DNA of 64,000 nucleotides from JADHLJ01 sp038146985 (GTDB lineage Bacteria; Pseudomonadota; Alphaproteobacteria; Thalassobaculales; Thalassobaculaceae): contig JAYQSQ010000001.1 of assembly GCA_038146985.1 (NCBI GenBank), forward strand, positions 124,001-188,000. Reading direction: 5' to 3'. Shown here one piece after another: positions 16,793 through 25,727 of this stretch (its first letter is position 1; each line of letters opens with the position of its first letter). The notes beneath the pieces are model-generated. The model made no database searches, was not told where the DNA came from, and was given only the letters and a program-made list of their open reading frames with translations. The translations under genes and the position numbers were made by a program.

Positions 16793-17623
16793 ATGCTGGA
16801 CGAAGCTCTGCTCTCGATCAACCAGGTCACCACCCGCGAACAATGGTCGCTGCGCGAGGCGGTCGAGGGCTATGCCCGCCAGGGGGTGCACGGCATCGCG
16901 GTCTGGCGCGACAAGATGGCCGAAGGCGGCGGAGTCGGCGAAGCGGTGCGCCTGCTCGAGGACAATGCCATGCAGGTTTCCGGCCTCTGTATCGGCGGCC
17001 TGCTCAGCACCTCCGACGCGGCGGAGTTCCAGGCAAGGCTGGACGACAACCGCCGGGCGATCGAGGAGGCGGCGGCGATCAAGTCCCGGGCCATCGTCTT
17101 CGTCGCCGGCGGATTGCCGGAGGGCTCGAAGGATCTCGACCGCGCCTACGGACAGGTTCTGAAGGGCCTCTCCATCCTGCTGCCCGAGGCCAAGGCCGCC
17201 GGTGTCACCCTGGCTCTGGAGCCGCTGCACCCGATGATCGCCGCCAGCCGGTCGGTGCTGACCAGTTTGAAGCAGGCGAACGACTGGTGCGACCAGCTCG
17301 GCGACGGCCCCGAACTCGGGATCGCCGTCGATACCTACCATCTCTGGTGGGACCCGGAGCTGGAAAAGGAGATCGCCCGCGCCGGCAAACGGATCGCGGC
17401 GTTTCACATCAATGACTGGCTGATGGATACCTGCGACCTTCGCCTCGACCGGGGCATGATGGGCGACGGGGTCATCGATATCCCGAAGATCCGCCGCTGG
17501 GTCGAGGCGGCGGGCTTCACCGGGCACCGGGAGGTCGAAATCTTCTCCGAGCGCAACTGGTGGTGCAAATCCGGCGACGAGGTGGTCCGGGTCATCAAGG
17601 AGCGCTACCAGACGGCGGTGTAG
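16793..17623 (+). CDS. Sugar phosphate isomerase/epimerase-like TIM-barrel protein
   Basis: A 276-residue xylose-isomerase-like TIM barrel of the IolE/IolI/hydroxypyruvate-isomerase superfamily. The four metal ligands expected for this fold are visible: Glu143 (LALEPL), Asp180 (VDTYH), His205 (AFHIND) and Glu249 (EVEIF). Members interconvert keto- and aldo-sugars or epimerise ketoses. The gene is alone on its strand, divergent from hspQ, with a repeat-rich gap downstream. Substrate cannot be told from context. Confidence 0.88.
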   Translation: MLDEALLSINQVTTREQWSLREAVEGYARQGVHGIAVWRDKMAEGGGVGEAVRLLEDNAMQVSGLCIGGLLSTSDAAEFQARLDDNRRAIEEAAAIKSRAIVFVAGGLPEGSKDLDRAYGQVLKGLSILLPEAKAAGVTLALEPLHPMIAASRSVLTSLKQANDWCDQLGDGPELGIAVDTYHLWWDPELEKEIARAGKRIAAFHINDWLMDTCDLRLDRGMMGDGVIDIPKIRRWVEAAGFTGHREVEIFSERNWWCKSGDEVVRVIKERYQTAV

Positions 17624-17658
17624 CGGGCAGCGCACGCTTTTCACCCCAACCATCCTCT

Positions 17659-18006
17659 CCCGTCGCCCTGGCGCACGGCAGGGCCTCCGAACGACGCAGA
17701 TGTCGTGATCCGCGCCAGGTCCGCATACGCGACGACGGGGAAAGTTTTGGCGTGATGTCGGGTGATCCGCGCCCTGGCGCAGGCGGCGAACGACGGAGAT
17801 GCCGTGATCCGCGCCGGGGACGATTCGCGGGGACGACGGGGGCGAGGGCGCTTTGGTGGATTCGGTCCACCCTGTTGCACCCCTTGTTTGCCGTCGCCCT
17901 GGCGCAAGGCAGGGCCGAGCCTTGATGGCAGAGGCTTGGCTGGATTTGGGCGACGGAAAATGCGGACAGCTCCGCGCAAGGCCCTGCCGTGCGCCAGGGC
18001 GACGGG
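17659..18006. repeat. Repeat cluster, family C (direct and inverted units)
   Basis: This gap (17624-18104) contains no convincing gene. A 27-base unit at 17659-17685 has an exact reverse complement at 17980-18006 and a near-identical direct copy at 17891-17916; all contain CGCCCTGGCGCA. A second direct unit, ACGACGCAGATGTCGTGATC-like, occurs at 17688-17716 and 17787-17815. The whole resembles several nested degenerate copies of one dispersed element. No open frame here has the codon bias of neighbouring genes. Confidence 0.88.
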
Positions 18007-18031
18007 ACACAACCACCCCCGGCGAATAGGT

Positions 18032-18060
18032 TTGAGCGACCCGGCCCGCTCTTGCTATGT
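18032..18060 (+). promoter_or_regulatory. Possible sigma-70-type promoter of the gamma-carbonic anhydrase gene
   Basis: TTGAGC (18032-18037) and CTATGT (18055-18060) are separated by 17 bases and lie 45 bases before the ATG at 18105. The match to consensus is moderate, and position and spacing are right. It would drive both the carbonic anhydrase and the thiolase-like gene. Confidence 0.4.
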
Positions 18061-18104
18061 CTGTCGTGGTGACCCGCCGACCCGTACCGGAACAGGAATA
18101 GCTC

Positions 18105-18629
18105 ATGGCCATCTATCGTCTCGGCAGCAAGACGCCGACCATTCATCCGAGCGTCTATATCGCCGAGACCGCCGCCGTGATCGGCGATGTGACCATCGGC
18201 GCCGGTTCCAGCGTCTGGTCGAGCGCGGTGATCCGGGCCGACAATGACAGCATCACCATCGGCGAGAACACCAATATCCAGGACGGCGCCGTGCTGCATG
18301 CCGATCCGGGCGAACCGCTCAGGATCGGCTCGAACTGCACCATCGGGCATCAGGCGATGCTGCATGGCTGCACCATCGAGGACGGGGCGCTGGTCGGCAT
18401 CCAGGCGGTGGTGCTGAACGGTGCGGTGATCGGGGCGAACGCATTGCTCGGCGCCGGCGGGCTGGTGACCGAGCGCAAGATCTTCGAGGGCGGCAAGCTG
18501 ATCGTCGGTGCGCCGGCCCGGGTGCTGCGCGACGTTTCGGACGAGGTCCTGGCGATCATGAAGCGGGACAATGCCGATTATGTGCGGCGCGCCAAGATGT
18601 TCCGTGAGGATCTGGAACGCATCGGCTGA
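18105..18629 (+). CDS. Gamma-class carbonic anhydrase family protein
   Basis: A 174-residue left-handed beta-helix (hexapeptide-repeat) protein. The repeats run from about residue 12 to 130 (for example AVIGDVTIGAGSSVW, SITIGENTNIQDGAVLH), followed by a C-terminal helix. The three Zn/Fe-binding histidines of gamma-carbonic anhydrases are present as His65 (VLHAD), His82 (GHQAM) and His87 (LHGC), as are Arg44 and Asp46. Family members include CaiE/PaaY/YrdA; PaaY is a thioesterase and others hydrate CO2. The thiolase-like gene follows 17 bases downstream, which may favour an acyl-CoA-linked role. Confidence 0.92.
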   Translation: MAIYRLGSKTPTIHPSVYIAETAAVIGDVTIGAGSSVWSSAVIRADNDSITIGENTNIQDGAVLHADPGEPLRIGSNCTIGHQAMLHGCTIEDGALVGIQAVVLNGAVIGANALLGAGGLVTERKIFEGGKLIVGAPARVLRDVSDEVLAIMKRDNADYVRRAKMFREDLERIG

Positions 18630-18646
18630 GCGGGGAGAGTGGAGAG

Positions 18647-20182
18647 ATGGACGAGAGCAGAACACCGATCCTGGTCGGCTGCGGGCAGGTGACGCAGCGC
18701 GAGCCGGACCCTCTTGCGGCGCTGTCGCCGATGGATCTGACGGCGGCGGCGGTGCGCAAGGCGGCCGAAGACGCGGGCGCGGGACAGGCGCTGCTCGGCG
18801 CGTTGGATACCATCGTGCTGCTGCGCGCGTTCTCGGACACCAGCTGGCGTTTCGTCTGTCCGTTCGGCAAATACGCCAACCCGCCGAAGTCTCTTGCCAA
18901 CCGGCTCGGCGCCGACAAAGCCAAGCGTCTGGTCTACACCCATCCCGGCGGGAACATGCCGCAATGGTCGATCAACCGGATGTTCGAGATGATCACCCGG
19001 GGCGAGCTTGAGGCTGCCGTGGTCTGCGGCGGCGAGGCGCTCTCGACCCAGAAGGCGGCCCAGCGCGCCGGCCTTACCCTCGATTGGAGCGAGGACCCGG
19101 GCGGCTCCTTCGAGGAATGGGGTGTCGAGACAAGAGGCTGGAACGACATGGAGGACCGGCACCGCATGGCCGGCGCCATCTTCGCCTATCCGATGATCGA
19201 GAACGCCATCCGGGGCAGTTTGGGCCGCAGCATCGCCGAGCACACCATGGCGATGGGCCGGCTGTTCGCCGGGTTCGCGGCGGTCGCGGCGCGCAACCCG
19301 CTGGCCGACCGGCGCGACGGCTACACCGCCGAGCAGATCGGCGAGGTCAGCGCGTCCAACCCCTATATCGGCTTTCCCTATACCAAGCTGATGAATTCCA
19401 ACGCCTTCATCGACCAGTCGGCCGCCGTGATCCTGACCTCGGTCGCCAAGGCCAAGGAACTCGGCATCCCGAAGGACCGCTGGATCTATCTGCATGGCTG
19501 CGCCGATGCCTATGACCACTGGTATCTGTCGGACCGGATCAATTTCCACTCCTCGCCGGCGATGCGGCTGGTGGCGCGCGAGACCTTCGAGATGGCGGAC
19601 TGCACCCTCGACGATATCGATGCGCTGGATCTCTACAGCTGTTTTCCCTCGGCGGTGCAGATCGCCTGCAAGGAGATGAACATTCCGCTGGACGACAAGC
19701 GCGGCCTGACGGTGACCGGCGGGCTGCCCTATTTCGGCGGGCCGGGGAACAACTACGTCACCCACTCCATCGCCGAGATGATGAACACGGTGCGCGCCAA
19801 GCCGGGCTCAAAGGGCTTTGTCTCGGGCAACGGCAACTACATCACCAAACAGTCGGGCGGAATTTACTCGACTGAACCGCCGGCCAAGCCCTTCGCGCCC
19901 AAGGACCCGAAGATCTATCAGGCCGAGATCGACGCCGACAAAGGCCCGGCGGTGACCGAGCATGCCAACGGCGCCGGCACCATCGAGACCTACACGGTCA
20001 TGCATGACCGCAAGGGCCCGTCCTTCGGCATCCTGTTCGGCCGCCTCGCCGACGGCAGCCGCTTCATCGCCAACACCCTGGACGATCTTGACCTGCTGGC
20101 CGAGATGTCGCGCGAGGATTACCTCGGCGCGTCCGGCACCGTGCGCAGCGCCGACGGAGTCAATATCTTCACGCCGGACTGA
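18647..20182 (+). CDS. Thiolase-like protein (type 1) lacking the catalytic cysteine
   Basis: A 511-residue protein of the thiolase superfamily, usually annotated acetyl-CoA acetyltransferase. VGCGQVTQREPDPL starts the fold; GELEAAVVCGGEALS (~121-135) and the second half (ALDLYSCFPSAVQIACKE, GGLPYFGGPGNNYVTHSIAE) are recognisable. The N-x-x-C-x-S-G nucleophile motif is replaced by GGNMPQWSINRMF, with no Cys, and the GHPxGATG loop is altered. The extra C-terminal ~100 residues match the additional domain of thiolase-like protein type 1, described from mycobacteria. Condensing or thiolytic activity is therefore doubtful. It probably forms an operon with the carbonic-anhydrase-like gene. Confidence 0.85.
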   Translation: MDESRTPILVGCGQVTQREPDPLAALSPMDLTAAAVRKAAEDAGAGQALLGALDTIVLLRAFSDTSWRFVCPFGKYANPPKSLANRLGADKAKRLVYTHPGGNMPQWSINRMFEMITRGELEAAVVCGGEALSTQKAAQRAGLTLDWSEDPGGSFEEWGVETRGWNDMEDRHRMAGAIFAYPMIENAIRGSLGRSIAEHTMAMGRLFAGFAAVAARNPLADRRDGYTAEQIGEVSASNPYIGFPYTKLMNSNAFIDQSAAVILTSVAKAKELGIPKDRWIYLHGCADAYDHWYLSDRINFHSSPAMRLVARETFEMADCTLDDIDALDLYSCFPSAVQIACKEMNIPLDDKRGLTVTGGLPYFGGPGNNYVTHSIAEMMNTVRAKPGSKGFVSGNGNYITKQSGGIYSTEPPAKPFAPKDPKIYQAEIDADKGPAVTEHANGAGTIETYTVMHDRKGPSFGILFGRLADGSRFIANTLDDLDLLAEMSREDYLGASGTVRSADGVNIFTPD

Positions 20183-21386
20183 GCCGGGCGACCGGACGGT
20201 CGTCGATGGGGGCGTGGAAGATCGCCGCCAGCACGCCGAGACCGGCGGCGATCCACCACACGGCCTCGTAGCTGCCGGTCGCATCGAACACGATGCCGCC
20301 GACCCAGGCGCCGGCGAAGTTGCCCATCTGGTGGCTGAGGAAGACGATGCCGAACAGGGTCGCCATGTAGCGCGGGCCGAAGACCTGGGCGACGATACCG
20401 CTGGTCAGCGGCACGGTGCCGAGCCAGATCAGGCCGATCGTGCCGCAGAACACCAGGATCGAGGTCTGGCTCAGCGGTGTCAGCATGAAGATGGAGATGG
20501 CGAGGGTGCGCAGGAGATAGATCCCGGTCAGCAGCACCTTCTTGCGGAACCGCCCGCCGAGATAGCCGGCGAACCAGGCCCCCACCATGTTGAAACCGGC
20601 GATGGTGACCAGCGCGGTCGAGGCGAAACCGGCATCGAACCCCTGATCCACGATGAAGGCCGGCAGGTGCGTCGCGACGAACTGGACCTGGAAGCCACAG
20701 ACGAAGAAGCCGATGGTCAGCAGGATATAGCCCGAATGCCCCCGCGCCTCGGTCAGCGCCTGGCGGAGATTCTGGGCGGGACCGCGCTGCCCGCCCTGTG
20801 CCGCGACCGACCGGTCCGCGGCCCGGCCCATCCAGTAGGCAACGGGCAGGCCGACCACGAAGCAGAGAGCCAGCGCGATCAGCGCGTTGCTCCAACCCTG
20901 GTTCTCGATCAGGAACTGGGTCACCGGGATGATCGCCAGCTGCCCCGCCGTCGCGCCCACCGCGACGAGGCCCAGCCAGGTGGAACGCTTCTCCTCCGGC
21001 GCGACCTTGCCGACGGCGCCAAGCAGCACCGGCATACCGCAGGCGCTCACCCCCATGCCGACCAGCACGCCGCCGCCGAGGATCATCGCCTCGGGCACGC
21101 TGGAGAAGGCCATCAGAACCAGCCCCGCACCATACAGGGCGCATCCCAGGGCGATGGTCCGTCCGACGCCCCACTTGTCAGACACCGCGCCGGCGAACGG
21201 CGCCATGAACCCGTTGAGAACCGCCTGGACGGCGAAGACGAGGGAGAGCGTCTCGCGGTCCCAGCCGAGTTCCAGCGTGACCGGCCGCATGAGCAGCCCG
21301 AAGCTCTGGCGCACCCCGAAGGCAAGGCCGACGATCAACAGGGCGCCGAGCAGCACCATCATGGCGGAGCGGTTGGCGGCGGGCAT
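20169..21386 (-). CDS. Major facilitator superfamily transporter
   Basis: A 405-residue polytopic membrane protein with about twelve hydrophobic segments and the MFS-type cytoplasmic loop AGAVSDKWGVGRTIALGCAL between helices 2 and 3 (~61-80). The N-terminal GVRQSFGLLMRPVTLELGW region resembles monocarboxylate/oxalate-type MFS proteins. The substrate is unknown. The 3' end overlaps the convergent thiolase-like gene by 14 bases. A short inverted repeat lies 20 bases upstream of its ATG and could be an operator. Confidence 0.9.
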   Translation of the reverse strand: MPAANRSAMMVLLGALLIVGLAFGVRQSFGLLMRPVTLELGWDRETLSLVFAVQAVLNGFMAPFAGAVSDKWGVGRTIALGCALYGAGLVLMAFSSVPEAMILGGGVLVGMGVSACGMPVLLGAVGKVAPEEKRSTWLGLVAVGATAGQLAIIPVTQFLIENQGWSNALIALALCFVVGLPVAYWMGRAADRSVAAQGGQRGPAQNLRQALTEARGHSGYILLTIGFFVCGFQVQFVATHLPAFIVDQGFDAGFASTALVTIAGFNMVGAWFAGYLGGRFRKKVLLTGIYLLRTLAISIFMLTPLSQTSILVFCGTIGLIWLGTVPLTSGIVAQVFGPRYMATLFGIVFLSHQMGNFAGAWVGGIVFDATGSYEAVWWIAAGLGVLAAIFHAPIDDRPVARLSPA

Positions 21387-21688
21387 GGCGATACTCCCAA
21401 AGACGGTCCGGTCCGAGACCGGACATCTCGCCAGAATGACGTGAAGCGGCCCGAGAACTGGGAAAAGTCTTGGGGAAACACGGAGTGATGCGTTTCCGGG
21501 GCAGGGGCCGACCCAGGCGGACTGTAGCTCAACTCGAATCGCCTGTGCACCCCGCGCGGCGAGCCGTCGGTATCGCCGTGACTCGGTGCCGGGCAGACCG
21601 CCGGTCCGGCTTGTCTATTGCTCCGCCCACGGGCCTCGGATCATGATGGGCCGATGGTGCAATGGTTGGCGGTTGGGCGGTCGGGCAA
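21387..21688. other. Divergent intergenic region with a short inverted repeat
   Basis: About 300 bases between the MFS gene and the second enolase-superfamily gene. GTCCGGTC at 21406-21413 and GACCGGAC at 21417-21424 form an 8-base palindrome around three bases, in a good position for a regulator of the MFS gene. Nothing else is convincing here; a tRNA-like D-arm near 21520 does not continue into a cloverleaf. Confidence 0.45.
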
Positions 21689-22783
21689 ATGAAGATCAAG
21701 AGCATAGAGACGTTCTCGGACCCGCATTTCGGTTTCACCCGGGTGACCGCCGAGGACGGCAGCCAGGGGTGGGGCCAGGTCTCGACCTATAATGCGGACA
21801 TCTCATCACTGGTGCTGCACCGCCAGGTGGCTCCCCACGCCCTGGGGCACGACATCCACCAGATGGACGCGCTGATCGATATTATTCCCGAGCGCGAGCA
21901 CAAGTTCCCGGGTTCCTATCTCCGCCGGGCGATCGGTGGTCTCGATACCGCCGTCTGGGATCTGCACGGCAAGCTCCAGGGCAAGAGCGTCTGTGCGTTG
22001 CTGGGCGGCACGCCTCGGCCCTTGCGGGTTTACGGCTCCAGCATGCGCCGCGACATCAACGGAGCGGACGAGGCGGCGCGGCTGTCCCGGCTCCGCGACG
22101 AGAAAGGCTTCACCGCCTTCAAGATCCGGGTCGGACGCGAATACGGCCATGACGTGGACCAATGGCCCGGCCGCACCGAGGAGGTGGTGACCACCGTCCG
22201 CAAGACGCTGGGTGATGACGTGGCGCTGATGGCCGACGCCAATAGCTGCTTCACGCCGCCGCGCGCGATCGAGGTCGGACATCTGTTGCAGGATCACGGC
22301 TTCAAGCATTTCGAGGAGCCGTGCCCCTATTGGGAGCTGGAATGGACCAAGCAGGTCACCGACGCGCTGGACATGGATGTGAGCGGCGGCGAGCAGGATT
22401 GCGACCTCGCCACCTGGCGGCGGATGGCGGCGATGGGCGTGGTCAATATCATGCAGCCGGACATCTGCTATCTCGGCGGCATCACCCGCACTCTGCGGGT
22501 CGCCGAGCTTGCCAAGCGCCATGGCCTCGCCTGCACGCCGCATTCGGCCAATCTTTCGTTGGTGACGGTCTTCACCCTGCATGTGATGGGGGCGATCGAG
22601 GCGGCGGGGCCCTATGTCGAGTTCTCGATCGAGGACTACTACCCCTGGCCGGACGATATCTACGCCCCGGCCCTGACGGTCCGGGACGGTAAGGTCGCCA
22701 TCCCCGACGGGCCCGGCTGGGGGATCGAGCCGAACCCGGAATGGCTCGCCAAATCGACCTACCAGATCAGCGAGGCGGCGTAG
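21689..22783 (+). CDS. Enolase-superfamily (mandelate racemase/muconate lactonising) enzyme
   Basis: A 364-residue Mg2+ enzyme. Lys145 and Arg147 (FKIRVG) form the K-x-K/R-type base site. The metal ligands are Asp183 (MADAN), Glu209 (FEEP) and Glu235 (GGEQD), and His285 (TPHSAN) is the second base, giving a mandelate-racemase-like or sugar-acid dehydratase-like site. I chose the ATG at 21689 because the fold begins with MKIKSIETF; an upstream GTG/ATG would add nine residues. A FAD-dependent oxidase follows after three bases, so the two probably act on one substrate. Confidence 0.9.
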   Translation: MKIKSIETFSDPHFGFTRVTAEDGSQGWGQVSTYNADISSLVLHRQVAPHALGHDIHQMDALIDIIPEREHKFPGSYLRRAIGGLDTAVWDLHGKLQGKSVCALLGGTPRPLRVYGSSMRRDINGADEAARLSRLRDEKGFTAFKIRVGREYGHDVDQWPGRTEEVVTTVRKTLGDDVALMADANSCFTPPRAIEVGHLLQDHGFKHFEEPCPYWELEWTKQVTDALDMDVSGGEQDCDLATWRRMAAMGVVNIMQPDICYLGGITRTLRVAELAKRHGLACTPHSANLSLVTVFTLHVMGAIEAAGPYVEFSIEDYYPWPDDIYAPALTVRDGKVAIPDGPGWGIEPNPEWLAKSTYQISEAA

Positions 22784-22786
22784 CCC

Positions 22787-24085
22787 ATGGCCGGCGATAT
22801 CCGCACCGACGATTTCAAGGCCGCGCCCTACTGGTGGGACCGCACGCCTCGACCGGATCTGGGCGTACCGGAGCTGCCGTCCGTGGCCGACGTGGCAATC
22901 GTCGGCTCGGGCTATACCGGGCTTTGCGCCGCGATCCAGATCGCGCGCGGCGGTCGCTCGGTGGTGGTGCTGGATGCCGAAGCGGCGGGCTGGGGCTGCA
23001 GTTCGCGCAACGGCGGCCAGATCAGCACCAGCATCAAGCCGGATTACGAGGAACTCGCCCGCCGGCATGGCACCGAGACGGCGTTCAACATCATCAAGGA
23101 AGGCCACAATTCCCTCGCCTTCATGAAGGACTTCGTGGCGGCTGAAGAAATCGAGTGCGATTTCATCGTGCCGGGCCGCTTTCACGCCGCCCACAATGCC
23201 CGCGAGTACGACGAGCTCGCCCGCGCCATCGAGACCGCACCGAAGGGCCTGGAGGTGCCGGCCCATATGGTGCCGCGCGCGGACCAGCGCGCCGAGCTTG
23301 GCACCGATGTCTATCACGGCGGCGTGGTGATGGAGGCGCATGCCTCCCTGGATCCGGGCCGCTACCACCAGGGCTTGTTGGACCGGGCCCTGGTGGCGGG
23401 TGCGGTGGTCGTGCCGCATTGCCGGGTGACCGGCCTCGACAAGATCTCCGGCGCCTTTGAATTGCAGACCGAAAAGGGGATGCTGAAGGCGAGGGACGTT
23501 GTCGTTGCGACCAACGGCTACACCAGCGCGCTGACCCCCTGGCTGCGCCGCCGGGTGATTCCGATCGGCAGCTATATCATCGCCACCGAGCCGCTGGCGC
23601 CCGAGGTGATGGACCGGCTGTTTCCGAGCCAGAAGGTGGTGAGCGACACCCGCAAGGTCGTCTACTACTACCGCCCGTCGCCGGACCGCTCGCGCGTCCT
23701 GTTCGGCGGCCGGGTGACCAGCGGCGAGACCAGCCCGCTGCACAGCGGCGGCCTGCTGCGCGCCGACATGATCGGGATCTTTCCCGAACTGAAGGATGTG
23801 AAGATCAGCCATTCCTGGATGGGCTTCGTCGCCTATACCTTCGACCACCTCTCGCATATCGGCAAACACGAGGGCGTGCATTACGCCATGGGGTATTGCG
23901 GCTCCGGTGTCGGCATGGCGAGTTATCTCGGCACCCGGATCGGCCAGCAGGTCTTGGGATTGGAAGAGGGCCGCACCGCGCTCGACGGCCTCGCCTTCCA
24001 GACCCGCCCGCTTTACACGGGCAAGCCCTGGTTCCTGCCGATGACGGTCGCCTATTACCGCTGGCGGGACGGCGCGGCGGCATAA
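22787..24085 (+). CDS. FAD-dependent oxidoreductase (DAO family, PuuB-like)
   Basis: A 432-residue flavoprotein of the glycine/D-amino-acid oxidase family, close in pattern to gamma-glutamylputrescine oxidase. The FAD-binding VAIVGSGYTGLCAAIQIARG lies at ~36-55, followed by SSRNGGQIST (~71-80) which contacts the flavin. GYCGSGVGMASYLGTRIGQQ near the C-terminus is the second flavin-binding motif. It oxidises a primary or secondary amine with O2 or a quinone as acceptor. The N-terminal PYWWDRTPRPDL segment is typical of the PuuB group. It forms a two-gene operon with the enolase-superfamily gene. Confidence 0.9.
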   Translation: MAGDIRTDDFKAAPYWWDRTPRPDLGVPELPSVADVAIVGSGYTGLCAAIQIARGGRSVVVLDAEAAGWGCSSRNGGQISTSIKPDYEELARRHGTETAFNIIKEGHNSLAFMKDFVAAEEIECDFIVPGRFHAAHNAREYDELARAIETAPKGLEVPAHMVPRADQRAELGTDVYHGGVVMEAHASLDPGRYHQGLLDRALVAGAVVVPHCRVTGLDKISGAFELQTEKGMLKARDVVVATNGYTSALTPWLRRRVIPIGSYIIATEPLAPEVMDRLFPSQKVVSDTRKVVYYYRPSPDRSRVLFGGRVTSGETSPLHSGGLLRADMIGIFPELKDVKISHSWMGFVAYTFDHLSHIGKHEGVHYAMGYCGSGVGMASYLGTRIGQQVLGLEEGRTALDGLAFQTRPLYTGKPWFLPMTVAYYRWRDGAAA

Positions 24086-24175
24086 CAAGTGCCACTTGTC
24101 CCTTGATGAAACCACCCCCTCGCGCTAGGTGAAGGGCCCGCGCCATTCCGGCGGCGGGAATCAGGGACAAAACCG

Positions 24176-25705
24176 ATGACCAGGCCCCGTTTCTACATCA
24201 CCACGCCGATCTACTATGTGAACGACGTGCCGCATATCGGGCACGCCTACACGACCCTGGCGTGCGATGCGATGGCGCGCTTCAAGCGGCTGGACGGCTT
24301 TGAGGTCATGTTCCTGACCGGCACCGACGAGCACGGCCAGAAGGTCGAAACCGCGGCGGCGAACGCCGGCATGGCGCCGCTCGACTTCACGACCAAGGTC
24401 TCGCAGAACTTCCGCGACTTGTTGCCGGCGCTGAACGTCGCCAATGACGACTTCATCCGCACGACCGAGCCGCGTCACATCAAATCCGTGCAGGAGATCT
24501 GGCGGCGCCTCATCGCCCGGGGCCATATCTATCTCGGCAAATACGCCGGCTGGTACTCGGTGCGCGACGAAGCCTATTTCGCCGAGAGCGAGTTGGTCGA
24601 CGGCATGGCGCCGACCGGCGCGCCGGTGGAGTGGGTCGAGGAGCCCAGCTATTTCTTCGATCTCTCCAAGTGGCAGGAGCCGCTGCTGAAGTTCTATGAC
24701 GAGAACCCGGACTTCATCGCCCCGAACAGCCGGCGCAATGAGGTGATCAGTTTCGTCTCCGGGGGGCTTCGGGATCTCTCGGTCTCGCGCACTAGTTTCA
24801 AATGGGGCGTGCCGGTGCCGGACGATGACGACCACATCATGTATGTCTGGCTGGACGCGTTGACCAACTACATCACCGCGACCGGTTTTCCGGACCAGGA
24901 ATGCGAGACCTACAAGAAATTCTGGCCCGCTGATGTGCACATGGTCGGCAAGGACATTTTGCGGTTTCACGCGGTCTATTGGCCGGCCTTCTTGATGGCC
25001 GCAGACCTGCCACCGCCGCGACGGGTTTTCGCCCATGGCTGGTGGACCAACGAGGGGCAGAAGATCTCCAAGTCGCTGGGGAACGTCATCGACCCGCTGG
25101 AACTGGTTGAGACCTTCGGGCTCGATCAGGTGCGCTACTTCCTGTTGCGCGAGGTGCCGTTCGGCAATGACGGTGATTTCTCGCGTGCCGCCATGATCGG
25201 GCGGATGAACAACGATCTTGCCAATGATTTCGGCAATCTGTCGCAACGGGTGCTGGGTTTCATCGCCAAGAACGCGGGCGCCGAGGTACCCGGGCCGGCG
25301 GCCTTCAGCGACGCCGACAAGGCGATCCTCGATGCGGCGGACGCGCTGCTGGCAAAGACCCGCGAGGCCTACGACAACCAGGCTTTCAACCGGGCTCTCG
25401 AAGGGATCTGGGAGGTGGTGAGCGCCGCCAACCGCTATATCGACGAGCAGGCACCGTGGAGCCTGCGCAAGACCGACCCGGAACGCATGGCCACCGTGCT
25501 CTACACCCTGCTGGAGGTGATCCGGCATCTGGCGATCCTGATGCAGCCGGTGGTGCCGGGATCGGCGAACCGGATGCTGGATCAGCTGGGCGTGCCGGCG
25601 GACGCGCGCGCATTTGCTCATCTCGGCGCCGATCATCGCCTGGCTCCGGGAACGGCACTGCCCAAGCCGGCTCCGGTGTTCCCGCGCCATGTCGAGGCGG
25701 AGTAG
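24176..25705 (+). CDS. metG: Methionyl-tRNA synthetase
   Basis: Class I aminoacyl-tRNA synthetase charging tRNA-Met in the cytoplasm. The 509-residue product has the HIGH signature in VPHIGHAYT (~19-27) and KISKS at ~296-300. It lacks the Zn-knuckle cysteines in the connective domain and the C-terminal tRNA-binding (EMAP) domain, so it is the short form common in Alphaproteobacteria. It is the first gene of metG-tatD-MBL hydrolase, a conserved alphaproteobacterial order. In many relatives tmk and holB lie just upstream; here they are replaced by the FAD oxidase operon. Confidence 0.98.
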   Translation: MTRPRFYITTPIYYVNDVPHIGHAYTTLACDAMARFKRLDGFEVMFLTGTDEHGQKVETAAANAGMAPLDFTTKVSQNFRDLLPALNVANDDFIRTTEPRHIKSVQEIWRRLIARGHIYLGKYAGWYSVRDEAYFAESELVDGMAPTGAPVEWVEEPSYFFDLSKWQEPLLKFYDENPDFIAPNSRRNEVISFVSGGLRDLSVSRTSFKWGVPVPDDDDHIMYVWLDALTNYITATGFPDQECETYKKFWPADVHMVGKDILRFHAVYWPAFLMAADLPPPRRVFAHGWWTNEGQKISKSLGNVIDPLELVETFGLDQVRYFLLREVPFGNDGDFSRAAMIGRMNNDLANDFGNLSQRVLGFIAKNAGAEVPGPAAFSDADKAILDAADALLAKTREAYDNQAFNRALEGIWEVVSAANRYIDEQAPWSLRKTDPERMATVLYTLLEVIRHLAILMQPVVPGSANRMLDQLGVPADARAFAHLGADHRLAPGTALPKPAPVFPRHVEAE

Positions 25706-25727
25706 AGCGGGAACGGAGCCCGGGCCG

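Noticed and set aside
17659..18006. CRISPR array
   Set aside because: Repeat units occur in both orientations with irregular spacing and internal similarity, and no cas gene is present.
21510..21600. Possible tRNA starting GGACTGTAGCTCAA
   Set aside because: Only the acceptor/D-arm-like start is present; no anticodon stem, TTCGA arm or closing acceptor strand follows.
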